Of a stretch of 64,000 nt of DNA, positions 50,450 through 58,993 are shown piece by piece (position 1 is the stretch's first letter; each line of letters starts with the position of its first letter). Origin of the DNA: Sinomonas sp. R1AF57 (GTDB lineage Bacteria; Actinomycetota; Actinomycetes; Actinomycetales; Micrococcaceae). The notes beneath the pieces are model-generated. The model was not told the origin of the DNA. It saw only the letters and a list, made by a program, of their open reading frames with translations, and ran no database searches. Where the stretch lies: NCBI RefSeq assembly GCF_002224485.1, contig NZ_CP022463.1, positions 3,020,205-3,084,204 of the forward strand. Direction: 5' to 3'. Position numbers and translations under genes: made by a program.

Positions 50450-51988
50450 TCAGCCCTGGAAGTACTCGATCCGCGCGCCGATCGAGTTGAGCCGTTCGGC
50501 CAGGTCCTGGTACCCGCGCTCGATGACGTAGATGTTCCGCAGCTCGCTCGTGCCGCGCGCTGCCAGCATGGCCAGCAGGATGCATGCCGCCGGACGCAGG
50601 GCGGGCGGGCACCCCACCTCGGCAGCGCGCCACTTGGTGGGACCGTTGACGTAGATGCGGTGCGGGTCGAGGAGCTGCACGTTGGCGCCGAGCCGGTTGA
50701 GCTCGGTGAGGTAGATCGCGCGGTTCTCGTAGACCCAGTCGTGGATCATGGTCTGCCCGGTCGCGTTCGCGGCGATGACGGCGAAGAAGGGCAGGTTGTC
50801 GATGTTCAGGCCCGGGAAGGGCATGGGGTGGATCTTGTCCGCGGGCGAGTGGAGCTCGGACGGAATGGTCGTGACGTCCACGAGCCGCGTATGGCCGTTG
50901 CGGGCCGTGTACTCGCCCGAGATGACGAGCTTCTGCCCCATGGTCGCAAGCGTGGCGAGCTCGATCTCCATGAACTCGATGGGCACGCGCCGCACGGTCA
51001 CCTCGGAGCCTGTGACGATGGCGGCGGTGATGAGGCTCATCGCCTCGATCGGATCCTCGGAGGGCCAGTAGTCGATGTCCGCCTCGATCCGGGCCCTGCC
51101 GCGGATCTTCAGCGTGGTGGTCCCGACCCCTTCGATCTGCACGCCGAGGGCCTGCAGGTAGAAGCACAGGTCCTGGACCATGTAGTTCGGGCTCGCGTTG
51201 CGGATCACCGTCACGCCCTCGCGGTGCACCGCGGCCATGATGGCGTTCTCGGTGACCGTGTCGCCGCGCTCGGTGAGCACGAAGGAGCGGTCGGCGCGGT
51301 CCGCCTCGGGCGCGCGGACGGTGTAGAAGCCGGCGGTGGCCTCGACGGCCAGGCCGAACTCGCGCAGCGCCTGCATGTGCGGCTCGACCGTGCGGGTGCC
51401 GAGGTCGCAGCCGCCGGCGTAGGGGAGCCTGTACTCGCTGCGCTCGTCGAGCAGCGGGCCCAGGAGCATGATGACGCTGCGGGTGCGGCGCGCCGCCTCC
51501 ACGTCCATGCCGTCCAGGTTCAGGACGGCGGGGCGGCGGATCTGCAGGTCGCGCGGCTCGCCGTCGGCCGCGGGCAGCCAGACGCACTCGACGCCGATCG
51601 AGGTCAGGACCTCGACGATCCGGTTGACCTCCTCGATGCGCGCGAGGCTGCGGAGCGTCGTCGTGCCCCGGTTGATGAGGGAGGCGCACAGCAGGGCGAC
51701 TCCGGCGTTCTTGGAGGTGTTGACGTCGACGGAGCCGGAGAGGCGGCGCCCGCCCTCGACCCTCAGGTGGGTCATCTTGGGCGCGCCGACGTTCACGATC
51801 TGGCGGCCGAGGATGTCCTCGATCCGCTGGATCATCTTCAGGCTCAGGTTCTGCTTGCCCTGCTCCATGCGGGCGACGGCACTCTGGCTCGTTCCCAGCT
51901 CGGCGGCGAGCTGCCCCTGGGTCCAGCCCCGGTCGGAGCGGACGGTGCGGAGCAGCACGCCTACGGTCTCTGCGGTCTGTTGGGCCAT
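50450..51988 (-). CDS. XRE helix-turn-helix fused to MurA-like enolpyruvyl transferase
   Basis: A 512-aa protein. Residues 11-62 are an XRE domain (RGWTQGQLAAELGTSQSAVA). Residues 72-512 are an EPSP-synthase fold close to MurA, which adds enolpyruvate to UDP-GlcNAc. Substrate-site Lys93-Asn94 (TSKNAG) and active-site Cys194 in AGGCDLGTRTVEPH are kept, though the loop differs from GARPVD. The enzyme may double as a cell-wall-sensing regulator, or be a second MurA. No wall genes are nearby. Start ATG 51988 lacks a clear ribosome site. Confidence 0.88.
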   Translation of the reverse strand: MAQQTAETVGVLLRTVRSDRGWTQGQLAAELGTSQSAVARMEQGKQNLSLKMIQRIEDILGRQIVNVGAPKMTHLRVEGGRRLSGSVDVNTSKNAGVALLCASLINRGTTTLRSLARIEEVNRIVEVLTSIGVECVWLPAADGEPRDLQIRRPAVLNLDGMDVEAARRTRSVIMLLGPLLDERSEYRLPYAGGCDLGTRTVEPHMQALREFGLAVEATAGFYTVRAPEADRADRSFVLTERGDTVTENAIMAAVHREGVTVIRNASPNYMVQDLCFYLQALGVQIEGVGTTTLKIRGRARIEADIDYWPSEDPIEAMSLITAAIVTGSEVTVRRVPIEFMEIELATLATMGQKLVISGEYTARNGHTRLVDVTTIPSELHSPADKIHPMPFPGLNIDNLPFFAVIAANATGQTMIHDWVYENRAIYLTELNRLGANVQLLDPHRIYVNGPTKWRAAEVGCPPALRPAACILLAMLAARGTSELRNIYVIERGYQDLAERLNSIGARIEYFQG

Positions 51989-52109
51989 GCCCACGAAAAT
52001 ATCATGCTTGCTATACGGAGCCCCAATTCAGGCCGTCTGACACGCGAAAATCACATCCGCACCGACGGGTAACAGAAATCCATGAGATATGGTGCCCCCG
52101 CGGGCCGCG

Positions 52110-52493
52110 TCAGCTGCTGGTGATCCCGATGACGTTCCCGGCGGGGTCCGCGATCCACGCGATGCCGTGGCCGGTCGCCGGGTCCCGCAGGACGCCCCGG
52201 TCGTCGACGGGCATCTCGGGAGTGCTCGGGTACTTCTGCAGGGAGAGGCCCATCGATTCGACCTCGGCCAGCGCCGCGTCGAGGTCCGGGACGATGAGGT
52301 TCAGGACGGTGAACGTGGCGGGCTGGTGGTCGGGTTTGGGATAGAGGAAGATCCTCTGGCCCCCCGGCGCGGTGACATGCAGGCCGCCCATCTGGTCCCG
52401 GACGTCGAATCCGAGGGTCCCGCCGTAGAACTCGCGGGCCTTCTCGAGGTCATCGACGCTGAAGCTGGACATGGAGGACGCGATCTCGAACAT
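52110..52493 (-). CDS. VOC (glyoxalase/bleomycin resistance) family protein
   Basis: A 127-aa protein of the vicinal oxygen chelate superfamily. FSVDDLEKAREFYGGTLGFD starts the first beta-alpha module, and DPATGHGIAWIADPAGNVIGI ends the second. A Glu or His set for a metal site is incomplete, so a binding or resistance role is possible as well as enzymatic. AAGGAG precedes ATG 52493. It stands alone. Confidence 0.82.
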   Translation of the reverse strand: MFEIASSMSSFSVDDLEKAREFYGGTLGFDVRDQMGGLHVTAPGGQRIFLYPKPDHQPATFTVLNLIVPDLDAALAEVESMGLSLQKYPSTPEMPVDDRGVLRDPATGHGIAWIADPAGNVIGITSS

Positions 52494-52570
52494 CTCAGGC
52501 TCCTTGCTGCGGGGTTCCTCCCTCCGCCACGATCCCACCGCAGCGGCGGCGGCGCCAGTGGCCGCGCCCG

Positions 52571-53413
52571 CTAGCCCCAGACCACGTTCCAGGTGCCGAG
52601 CACGACGGCGGCCCCCACGGCGAACGCCGCGATCAGCACCCCCGCGGCAACCACCCACGCGTCGAGGCGGGAGAAGCTGGACTCGCGGGCCCAGGTGCGC
52701 GGGGCCGGGCGCCCGTCCACCATGCCACCGAAGCCGCGCGCCTCCATGGCGACGGCGAGCCGCGTGGCCCGGCGGATGGCCTGCACGAGCAGCGCGAACG
52801 CCTGCCCGAGGAAGGCCCGGGACCGGGCCACATAGCTGTGCCCGGTGCCCACGCCGCGGGCCCGCCTGGCGAGGCCGAGCGTGCGCCATTCGTCCACGAG
52901 GAGCCCCACGAGCCGCATGCCCGCCAGGGCGCCGAGCACGAACCGGCTCGGCAGGCGCAGCTTCTGGGCGAGACCGTCGGCGAGGTCGGTCGGATCGGTG
53001 GAGAACAGCAGGAAGACCCCCGGGAGGGCGATCGCGAGACCGCGCAGGCCGATCGCGACGCCGGCGAGCACCGAGTGCTCGGTCATCACCACCGGGCCGA
53101 GCTGGAGCCAGACCGGGCCGGTCTTCGCGGCCAGCAGCGCCGTCGAATAGGCCGCGAGCGCCGCGGCGGCGGCCAGCGGCCACGTCCGCCGGGCCAGCGT
53201 CCACGGCCGCACCCCGAGCAGCGGCACGAGGGCGAGCTCGCACGCGAGCGCCACGGAGGCGGAGACCCAGTCGACGCTGAACAGGAGCGCCACCGTGATG
53301 CAGAGACCGGCCGCGAGCTTCGCGACGGGATTCGCCCGGGCCAGGACCGAATTGGGGGTCTCCGGGGTGAGGATGTCGGCGCTGCCGCCGGCGCCCGGCG
53401 TGCCCGCGCTCAT
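52571..53413 (-). CDS. ykoC: ECF transporter transmembrane subunit YkoC (EcfT family)
   Basis: A 280-aa EcfT-type protein with five to six membrane spans. AMEARGFGG, the Ala-Arg-Gly coupling-helix motif, touches the ATPase; an upstream ARRARGVG acts as the second. It overlaps ykoD by 4 nt (ATGA) and is last in the TPP-riboswitch operon. It anchors the YkoE substrate subunit for uptake of thiamine or its hydroxymethylpyrimidine precursor. Confidence 0.9.
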   Translation of the reverse strand: MSAGTPGAGGSADILTPETPNSVLARANPVAKLAAGLCITVALLFSVDWVSASVALACELALVPLLGVRPWTLARRTWPLAAAAALAAYSTALLAAKTGPVWLQLGPVVMTEHSVLAGVAIGLRGLAIALPGVFLLFSTDPTDLADGLAQKLRLPSRFVLGALAGMRLVGLLVDEWRTLGLARRARGVGTGHSYVARSRAFLGQAFALLVQAIRRATRLAVAMEARGFGGMVDGRPAPRTWARESSFSRLDAWVVAAGVLIAAFAVGAAVVLGTWNVVWG

Positions 53414-54981
53414 GCGGCGGCCTCCACGAGGGCGGCCCGGCCACTGTCCACGCGGTACACGGAGTCCGACAGGGCCGTGGTGAAGTCGTCGTCGTGCGTC
53501 ACGGCCAGCAGCGAGGTGCCCTCATCGAGCAGCTCCGCGAGCAGCTTCACGAGCTCGGCCCACGTGAGGGCGTCCTGGCCGAAGGTCGGCTCGTCCAGCA
53601 TGAGGATGCGCGGGCTGGTGGCGAGCATGGTCGCCACGGAGAGGCGCCTCTTCTCCCCGCCCGAGAGCGTGAACGGGTTCGCGCCGGCGAGCTTGCTCAG
53701 GCGGAGTCGCTCGAGGAGGGGGTCGACGGCGGCGCGCACCTCGGCCTCGCCCATGCGGGCCACGCGGCGCGGGCCGAATTCGAGCTCGTCGATCACGCGC
53801 GGCGTGAGGAACTGGTGCTCGGGCTCCTGGAACACGCTGCCGATCCGGGACACGAGCTGGGCCGAGCGCCACTTGTAGGGGTTGGCCGAGGCGCCGGCGG
53901 CGAGCGCGGCGAGGGCGTCGACGCGCCCCCCGACCGCCGGGAGCAGGCCGGCGAGGGTGAGCGCGAGCGTGGACTTCCCCGCGCCGTTCGGTCCGGTCAC
54001 GCTCACGGCGTGCCCCGCGCGGAGCCTCAGGTCGACCCCGGTCACCGCCGGCGGGGCCTTCGGGGAGCGGCCGACGGCGAGCGCCTGGCCCGCGAGGAGG
54101 ACGCCTGGGTTTCGACTGCGCTCAACCGCCGTCCGGCTCCGCTCGCGGAGCGGCCGTGCAGGCTCCTCCCCGGTGAGCGGGTGCCAGCCCGGCACCCACA
54201 CGCCCGAGGCGGCCAGCCGGCGTCGTGCGCCGCGGTCGGCGAGCACGGCGTCCGGCGGCCCGTCGGCGAGGAGGCTCCCCACGGAGGACGTGGAGGGCCC
54301 GTGGGGTGCGTCGAGCACCACGACCCGGTCCACGAGGTCCGCCCACACCGAGACGCGGTGCTCGACGACGACAAGCGTCGCCCCCGTGCGCTCGAGGCTG
54401 CGGCGCACGGCGTCGCGGACCTCCTCGACGCCGGCGGGGTCGAGGTTGGCGGTCGGCTCGTCGAGGAGCACGAGGCCCGGCTCCATCGCGAGGATCCCCG
54501 CGAGGGCGAGCCGCTGCTTCTGGCCGCCGGAGAGGGACGACGTCGGGTGGTCGAGTGGGACGGAGAGGCCCACGTCGTCGAGGGCGCGGTGCACGCGGGG
54601 CCAGATCTGCTCGCGCGGCACGGCGAGGTTCTCGCAGCCGAACGCGACCTCGTCCCCCACGCGGGCCATGGCGATCTGCCCCTCCGGGTCCTGCAGGACC
54701 AGGCCGGCGCGGCCGCGCGCGAGGGGCGCGGGCACGCCGTCGACCGCGAGCGAGCCGTGCTCCTCGCCCTCCTCCGCGGCGCCGAGAACCCCGGCGAGCG
54801 CGTGCAGGAGGGTGGACTTCCCGGCCCCGGACGCGCCCAGCAGCAGGACGCGCTCCCCCGGCGCGATGTCCAGGTCCAGGCCGCGCACCGCGAAGGCCTT
54901 GCGGCCGGCATGCCGCCAGCCCCAGCCGCGGGCCGTCACGCCGGCCGGACCGCGGCGGGCAGCGCCCGAGGCCCCCGGCAC
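53410..54981 (-). CDS. ykoD: ECF transporter ATPase YkoD, two ABC domains in one chain
   Basis: A 523-aa protein with two nucleotide-binding domains. The first has Walker A GASGAGKST (49-57), LSGGQKQRL and LVLLDEPTANLD. The second has GPNGAGKST, LSGGEKRRL and ILMLDEPTFGQD. The linker between them is encoded partly by a dispersed repeat (54108-54131). The start is GTG 54981, one base after the ykoE stop. It powers vitamin uptake by the YkoEDC complex. Confidence 0.92.
   Translation of the reverse strand: MPGASGAARRGPAGVTARGWGWRHAGRKAFAVRGLDLDIAPGERVLLLGASGAGKSTLLHALAGVLGAAEEGEEHGSLAVDGVPAPLARGRAGLVLQDPEGQIAMARVGDEVAFGCENLAVPREQIWPRVHRALDDVGLSVPLDHPTSSLSGGQKQRLALAGILAMEPGLVLLDEPTANLDPAGVEEVRDAVRRSLERTGATLVVVEHRVSVWADLVDRVVVLDAPHGPSTSSVGSLLADGPPDAVLADRGARRRLAASGVWVPGWHPLTGEEPARPLRERSRTAVERSRNPGVLLAGQALAVGRSPKAPPAVTGVDLRLRAGHAVSVTGPNGAGKSTLALTLAGLLPAVGGRVDALAALAAGASANPYKWRSAQLVSRIGSVFQEPEHQFLTPRVIDELEFGPRRVARMGEAEVRAAVDPLLERLRLSKLAGANPFTLSGGEKRRLSVATMLATSPRILMLDEPTFGQDALTWAELVKLLAELLDEGTSLLAVTHDDDFTTALSDSVYRVDSGRAALVEAAA
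54108..54131. repeat. Copy of the 30-kb repeat core inside the ykoD linker
   Basis: GGTTTCGACT followed by GCGCTCAACCGCCG matches the reverse complement of the 55-bp repeat unit at 30191-30477, minus an internal segment. It lies in frame in the Arg/Ser-rich linker (ERSRTAVERSRNPG) between the two ATPase domains. A neighbouring GGCTCCGCTCGCGGAGCGG hairpin may belong to it. Confidence 0.6.
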
Positions 54982-54982
54982 G

Positions 54983-55585
54983 TCAGACGTCCGCGGTGCG
55001 GCCGGCCGCGAACGCGGACAGCGCACCCGTCCTGGCAAGGCCCCGGACGGCGAGCCAGCTCAGCAGCCCGGCGATGACGGCGCCGGAGACGACGGCGAGC
55101 ACCGTGTAGAGCGCCTGCCAGCCGAACTCCCACTCCGGGAAGTAGATGATGACCTCGGAGACGCCGAGCGCGAGGCCCGAGAGGGCGCCGGCGAGCAGCG
55201 CGACGCCGAGGTTCCAGCGGCGGTAGCGGAAGGCCGCGAAGGCCAGCTCCGCGCCCGCGCCCTGGACGAGGCCCGAGAGCAGCACGGCGAGGCCGAACTG
55301 GGACCCGAGGAGCGCCTCGACCACGGCCGCGAGGATCTCGCAGAAGAGTGCGGCGCCGGGCTTGCGGATGATGAGCCCGCCGAGCACGCCGGCGATGACC
55401 CAGCCGCCGGCGTAGAGGCCGCCCAGCGGGGCGAAGGCGGCCGTCGCCGCCTGCACGCCCACGTACCCCTGGTCCCACAGCCAGAAGATGACGCCGCACG
55501 CCACCGAGACGACTGCGGCGACGACGATGTCGACGACGCGCCAGCTGTACGAGTGCTTGGCCGGCGCCGCATTGATTGCAGACAT
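54983..55585 (-). CDS. ykoE: ECF transporter substrate-binding subunit YkoE (thiamine/HMP)
   Basis: A 200-aa S-component with about six membrane spans. WRVVDIVVAAVVSVACGVIFW, GLYAGGWVIAGVLGGLIIRKPGA and SEVIIYFPEWEFGWQALY match YkoE proteins. It is the first gene after a TPP riboswitch, which fixes its job as uptake of thiamine or HMP. The start codon follows AGGAGG sequestered in a small hairpin. Confidence 0.93.
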   Translation of the reverse strand: MSAINAAPAKHSYSWRVVDIVVAAVVSVACGVIFWLWDQGYVGVQAATAAFAPLGGLYAGGWVIAGVLGGLIIRKPGAALFCEILAAVVEALLGSQFGLAVLLSGLVQGAGAELAFAAFRYRRWNLGVALLAGALSGLALGVSEVIIYFPEWEFGWQALYTVLAVVSGAVIAGLLSWLAVRGLARTGALSAFAAGRTADV

Positions 55586-55592
55586 TGCTTGT

Positions 55593-55611
55593 CCTCCTGT
55601 GACTCAGGAGG
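55593..55611 (-). promoter_or_regulatory. Hairpin enclosing the ykoE ribosome-binding site
   Basis: On the transcript CCTCCTG and CAGGAGG pair around AGTCA; the second arm holds the ykoE Shine-Dalgarno sequence, seven nt before ATG. It lies just after the riboswitch. It would allow TPP to repress translation, the usual mechanism in actinobacteria. Confidence 0.65.
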
Positions 55612-55640
55612 GGAAGGCAGCGGCTGCTGCCTTGAGATGC

Positions 55641-55758
55641 TCGACTCCCTTCGCCGGTACTAGCCGGAGCAGGTTCGAGGGTCTGCGGTATCCCGCACTC
55701 TCAGCGTCCTTCGCCTTGCCGCCCGGCCCTGTGCCGTGCGTCGGGGCGACGCTCCCCT
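55641..55758 (-). ncRNA. TPP riboswitch (THI element)
   Basis: The minus strand carries GGGGAGCGTC, later GACGCTGAGAGTGCGGGA, then ACCCTCGAACCTGCTCCGG, and CCGGCGAAGGGAGTC. These match the conserved CUGAGA, ACCC, UGAACCUG and GCGnAGGGA parts of the THI box that binds thiamine pyrophosphate. The optional stem between GCGTC and GACGC is unusually long and GC-rich. It controls the ykoEDC operon, lowering expression when thiamine is plentiful. Confidence 0.93.
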
Positions 55759-55805
55759 GTCGTGTGTACGGTCCAGTCTACCCGCGGGGCGCTAGGCTGG
55801 CGGTC

Positions 55806-56066
55806 ATGAGCATCCTCATCAAGCTCCTCGGCACGGCCATCAGCATCGGCGCCGGAATCCTGGCGACGAAGCTCGTCGACTTCGCCTGGCAGAAGAGCAC
55901 CGGCCATGCCCCTCCGAAAGACGCGACGAACCTCGAGGAGAGCCTGAGGGACACGCTCGTGTTCGCCCTCGTCTCCGCGGGCGTCGGCGCGGTGATCCAG
56001 ACGCTCGCCCAGCGGTACACGCAGCGCGCGATCGCCCGGTACAAGTCCACGCCCGAGGTGGTCTAG
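55806..56066 (+). CDS. DUF4235 family small membrane protein
   Basis: An 86-aa protein with two membrane segments (ILIKLLGTAISIGAGILATK and TLVFALVSAGVGAVIQTLA) around a loop with TGHAPPKDATN. The Gly-rich first span, WxxxTGxxPP and final Gln/Arg-rich helix are the DUF4235 pattern, common in Actinobacteria, function unknown. It starts at ATG 55806, divergent from the riboswitch operon and convergent with mnhG, 14 nt apart. Confidence 0.85.
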   Translation: MSILIKLLGTAISIGAGILATKLVDFAWQKSTGHAPPKDATNLEESLRDTLVFALVSAGVGAVIQTLAQRYTQRAIARYKSTPEVV

Positions 56067-56080
56067 CCTTCAGGCGCCCT

Positions 56081-56524
56081 TCAGGCGCGCGGTGAGGCGC
56101 CGCCGTCGTGCCCTGTGCCCGCGGCCCCGTCTGCCGCGCCGCCGCCATGGGTGCCGTCGGGCCCGCCGCGTTCCACGCGGGCCACGACGTCCTCGAGCTC
56201 GTCGACGGAGAGCCGGGCCTTGTCCAGGTGCTTGGTGCGGTAGCCGGAGCGCCCGAGCATGTGGGCCGAGACGGGCACGGTGAGCAGCTGGAAGATCCAC
56301 GCGACGACGAGCACCGGCACGAGCGCCCACGTGCGCAGCTGGAGCCCGACGGCGGTGAGCAGCATGAGCGACCCGAGCACCTGCGGCTTCGTGGCCGCGT
56401 GCATGCGGGTGAGGAGGTCGGGGAAGCGCAGGATGCCGAAGGCGGCCCCGAGCGAGAGCGCGGAGCCCACGACCATGAGCACACCGGCGGCCCAGGTGAG
56501 GGCGGCGTCGAGTTCGGGGGTCAT
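56081..56524 (-). CDS. mnhG: Na+/H+ antiporter (Mrp) subunit G
   Basis: A 147-aa subunit with three membrane spans. LMVVGSALSLGAAFGILRFPDLLTRMHAATK is the PhaG/MnhG signature. A cytoplasmic tail with ELEDVVARVERGG and Gly/Ala/His-rich residues extends past the usual end. Its ATG overlaps the mnhF stop; it is last of six coupled genes. Confidence 0.93.
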   Translation of the reverse strand: MTPELDAALTWAAGVLMVVGSALSLGAAFGILRFPDLLTRMHAATKPQVLGSLMLLTAVGLQLRTWALVPVLVVAWIFQLLTVPVSAHMLGRSGYRTKHLDKARLSVDELEDVVARVERGGPDGTHGGGAADGAAGTGHDGGASPRA

Positions 56525-56808
56525 GGCCGCCTCCGGTCCTGGACGAAGCGCGCGACGGTCACGGACCCGATGAAGCCGATCAGCGTGATGGCCACGATGA
56601 GCGCGAGGTGGTCGGTGTGCCGGTTCGCCGCCATGTCGATGGCCAGGGCCGAGGCCAGGACGACCAGCAGGACGTCCGCGGCGAGCACCCGGTCCAGGAG
56701 CGCCGGTCCCTTGATCATGCGGACGATGGCCCCGAAGGCGGCGAGGGACAGCAGGACGCTGCAGACCACGAGGACCACGGGCATGACCGCTGAGGCGGCC
56801 CCGCTCAT
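56521..56808 (-). CDS. mnhF: Na+/H+ antiporter (Mrp) subunit F
   Basis: A 95-aa three-span subunit. IVRMIKGPALLDRVLAADVL is the MrpF/MnhF signature and LALIVAITLIGFIGSVTVARF the last span. ATG 56808 with GGAGGAG upstream is used; the long upstream frame is a shadow of mnhE. It overlaps both neighbours by 4 nt. Confidence 0.93.
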   Translation of the reverse strand: MSGAASAVMPVVLVVCSVLLSLAAFGAIVRMIKGPALLDRVLAADVLLVVLASALAIDMAANRHTDHLALIVAITLIGFIGSVTVARFVQDRRRP

Positions 56809-57392
56809 CGGACTCCTCCCTGGCCGGGCTCTGCGGAGGCCATCCGCTCCAGATGCTGTTCTTCCCGCAGCAGCTCCAGTTCCTCCCTGGTCCCCATGAT
56901 CCGGATGAGCTCGGCCTCCGCGGCCAGGACGTCGCGGCGGACGCGCTCGGCGCCCGCGGCGTCCTCCACGTTGATGTAGTGGACGTAGAGGGTCGCGTTG
57001 GCGCGGTCGACGTCGACCACCAGGGAGCCCGGGACGAGCGAGATGACGTGCCCGGTCGCGGTGACCATCAGGTCGGCGTGGCTGCGCAGCGGCACGGCGA
57101 CGACGGCGCTGCGCACGTTCGGCCCCTTGGTGACCGCGAGCCAGATCAGCTGCGCGCTCGCCACCATCACCTGCCACACGAACACGAAGGCATAGCGGAG
57201 CGCGTGCAGCACGTTGAACCGGCCGCTGAGCTCGACCGGGGGCAGGTAGAACAGCCGGGTCACGACGAGCGCGATGAGCGCACCGAACACGAGATTGCCC
57301 GCCGAGAAGTCCTGCCACAGCCCGCCCCACACGACGACGAGCCAGGCGAGGAGCGGGAGCTCCTTCTTCAGCGAGATGCGGCTCCGGCTCAC
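56805..57392 (-). CDS. mnhE: Na+/H+ antiporter (Mrp) subunit E
   Basis: A 195-aa subunit with two to three N-terminal spans and a cytoplasmic domain. FSAGNLVFGALIALVVTRLF, HVISLVPGSLVVDVDRANATLYVH and the coiled, Glu-rich end (EELELLREEQHLERM) fit MnhE; the tail is somewhat long. The start is GTG 57392 in the mnhD stop. Confidence 0.92.
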   Translation of the reverse strand: MSRSRISLKKELPLLAWLVVVWGGLWQDFSAGNLVFGALIALVVTRLFYLPPVELSGRFNVLHALRYAFVFVWQVMVASAQLIWLAVTKGPNVRSAVVAVPLRSHADLMVTATGHVISLVPGSLVVDVDRANATLYVHYINVEDAAGAERVRRDVLAAEAELIRIMGTREELELLREEQHLERMASAEPGQGGVR

Positions 57393-58993
57393 GGTGCGCC
57401 CCCTGTCCCGCCCGGGGCGGCTGCTTCGGCACCGGACTGCAGGTTCGCGGCCGCGCGCGCGGCGGCATCGGGGCCCAGCACGGCGGTGATGTAGCCCGTG
57501 CGGTCGAGCATCTCCTGGGCCGACTGCTCGCTGAGCCGGAACAGCGGCCCCGCGAACACGGTCAGGGCCAGGCCCACGACGACGAGCCCCGCCGTCGCGC
57601 CGACCATCGACCGGGGCAGGGTGCGGGCCGCCGCGGGGGCGAGCAGCGCCGGGTCCGGGTTCTCGGCGTCCTCGGGCCGCCGCCAGAACACGCGGCTCCA
57701 CACCCGGGCCATCGCGAGCAGCGTCAGCAGGCTCACGACGACGCCCGCGGCGACAAGGACGAGCGCGAGCGGCGTCCCGAGCTGCACTCCGGCCTGGAGG
57801 AGCCCGAGCTTGCCGAGGAACCCCGAGAGCGGCGGGATGCCGGAGAGGTTCATCGCGGGGAGGAAGTACAGCAGCGCCAGCAGCGGCGAGAGCTTCGCGA
57901 GCCCGGCAAGGCGGTCAGTGTTGGAGGACCCGCCGCGGCGTTCGATCAGGCCCGCGACGAGGAACAGCGACGTCTGGACGGTGATGTGGTGCGCCACGTA
58001 GTACACCGCCGCGGCGAGCCCGAGCACCGAGCTCAGGGCCACGCCGAAGACCATGTACCCCATGTGGCTCACGAGGGTGAAGGACAGGAGCCGCTTGATG
58101 TCCGTCTGCGCGAGGGCGCCCAGGATCCCCACGACCATGGTCGCGAGCGCGACGACCATGAGCGGGACGTTCAGCGTCTCGCCGGGGAACAGGAGAGTCT
58201 CGGTGCGCACGATCGCGTACACGCCCACCTTGGTCAGCAGGCCGGCGAACACGGCGGTGACCGGCGCGGGCGCGGTCGGGTAGGAGTCGGGGAGCCAGAA
58301 GGAGAGCGGGAACACGGCGGCCTTGATCCCGAACCCGACCAGGAGCATGGAGTGCAGGAGCGTCTGCATGCCCGGGTCGAGGTCGCCCAGCTTCACCGCG
58401 AGGTCGGCCATGTTGACCGTGCCCGTGGCGGAGTAGACCATCGCGATCGCGACGAGGAACAGCAGCGAGGAGACCACGCTCACGACGACGTAGGTCACCC
58501 CCGCGCGGATGCGCGGCCCGGTGCCGCCCATCGTCATGAGCACGTAGCTCGCGGTCAGGAGGATCTCGAACCCGACGTACAGGTTGAACAGGTCCCCGGC
58601 GAGGAAGGCGTTCGAGACGCCCGCGACGAGGATCATGTAGCTCGGGTGGAACACCGAGATCGGCCCGTCCTTGTCCCCGTCGGCCATGCCCTGGCCCGTG
58701 GCGTAGACGAGGACGGCCAGGCTCACCGTGGTCGAGACCACGAGCATGAGCGAGGAGAACTGGTCCACGACCATCGTGATGCCGAACGGCGGCGCCCATC
58801 CGCCGATCATCACCGCCGCCGTGCCGCCCTCCCACACCGACACCAGGAGCAGCGCCTCGAGCGCGAGCGTCAGGCTCAGCACCGAGATCGTGACGATCCG
58901 CTGGGCGCGCTCCTGCCGCAGCAGGAGGAAGGCCAGAGCGGCCCCGAAGATCGGGAGGGCGACGGCGAGCGGCGCGAAGCTTGCGATGGTCAC
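57389..58993 (-). CDS. mnhD: Na+/H+ antiporter (Mrp) subunit D
   Basis: A 534-aa, about 14-span subunit homologous to proton-pumping NADH dehydrogenase subunits. YMILVAGVSNAFLAGDLFNLYVGFEILL contains the conserved acidic residue, and FPLSFWLPDSYPTAPAPVTAVFAGLLTKVGVYAI the family signature with a key Lys. The start is GTG 58993 in the mnhC stop. An Ala/Gly-rich tail ends the chain. Confidence 0.93.
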   Translation of the reverse strand: MTIASFAPLAVALPIFGAALAFLLLRQERAQRIVTISVLSLTLALEALLLVSVWEGGTAAVMIGGWAPPFGITMVVDQFSSLMLVVSTTVSLAVLVYATGQGMADGDKDGPISVFHPSYMILVAGVSNAFLAGDLFNLYVGFEILLTASYVLMTMGGTGPRIRAGVTYVVVSVVSSLLFLVAIAMVYSATGTVNMADLAVKLGDLDPGMQTLLHSMLLVGFGIKAAVFPLSFWLPDSYPTAPAPVTAVFAGLLTKVGVYAIVRTETLLFPGETLNVPLMVVALATMVVGILGALAQTDIKRLLSFTLVSHMGYMVFGVALSSVLGLAAAVYYVAHHITVQTSLFLVAGLIERRGGSSNTDRLAGLAKLSPLLALLYFLPAMNLSGIPPLSGFLGKLGLLQAGVQLGTPLALVLVAAGVVVSLLTLLAMARVWSRVFWRRPEDAENPDPALLAPAAARTLPRSMVGATAGLVVVGLALTVFAGPLFRLSEQSAQEMLDRTGYITAVLGPDAAARAAANLQSGAEAAAPGGTGGAP

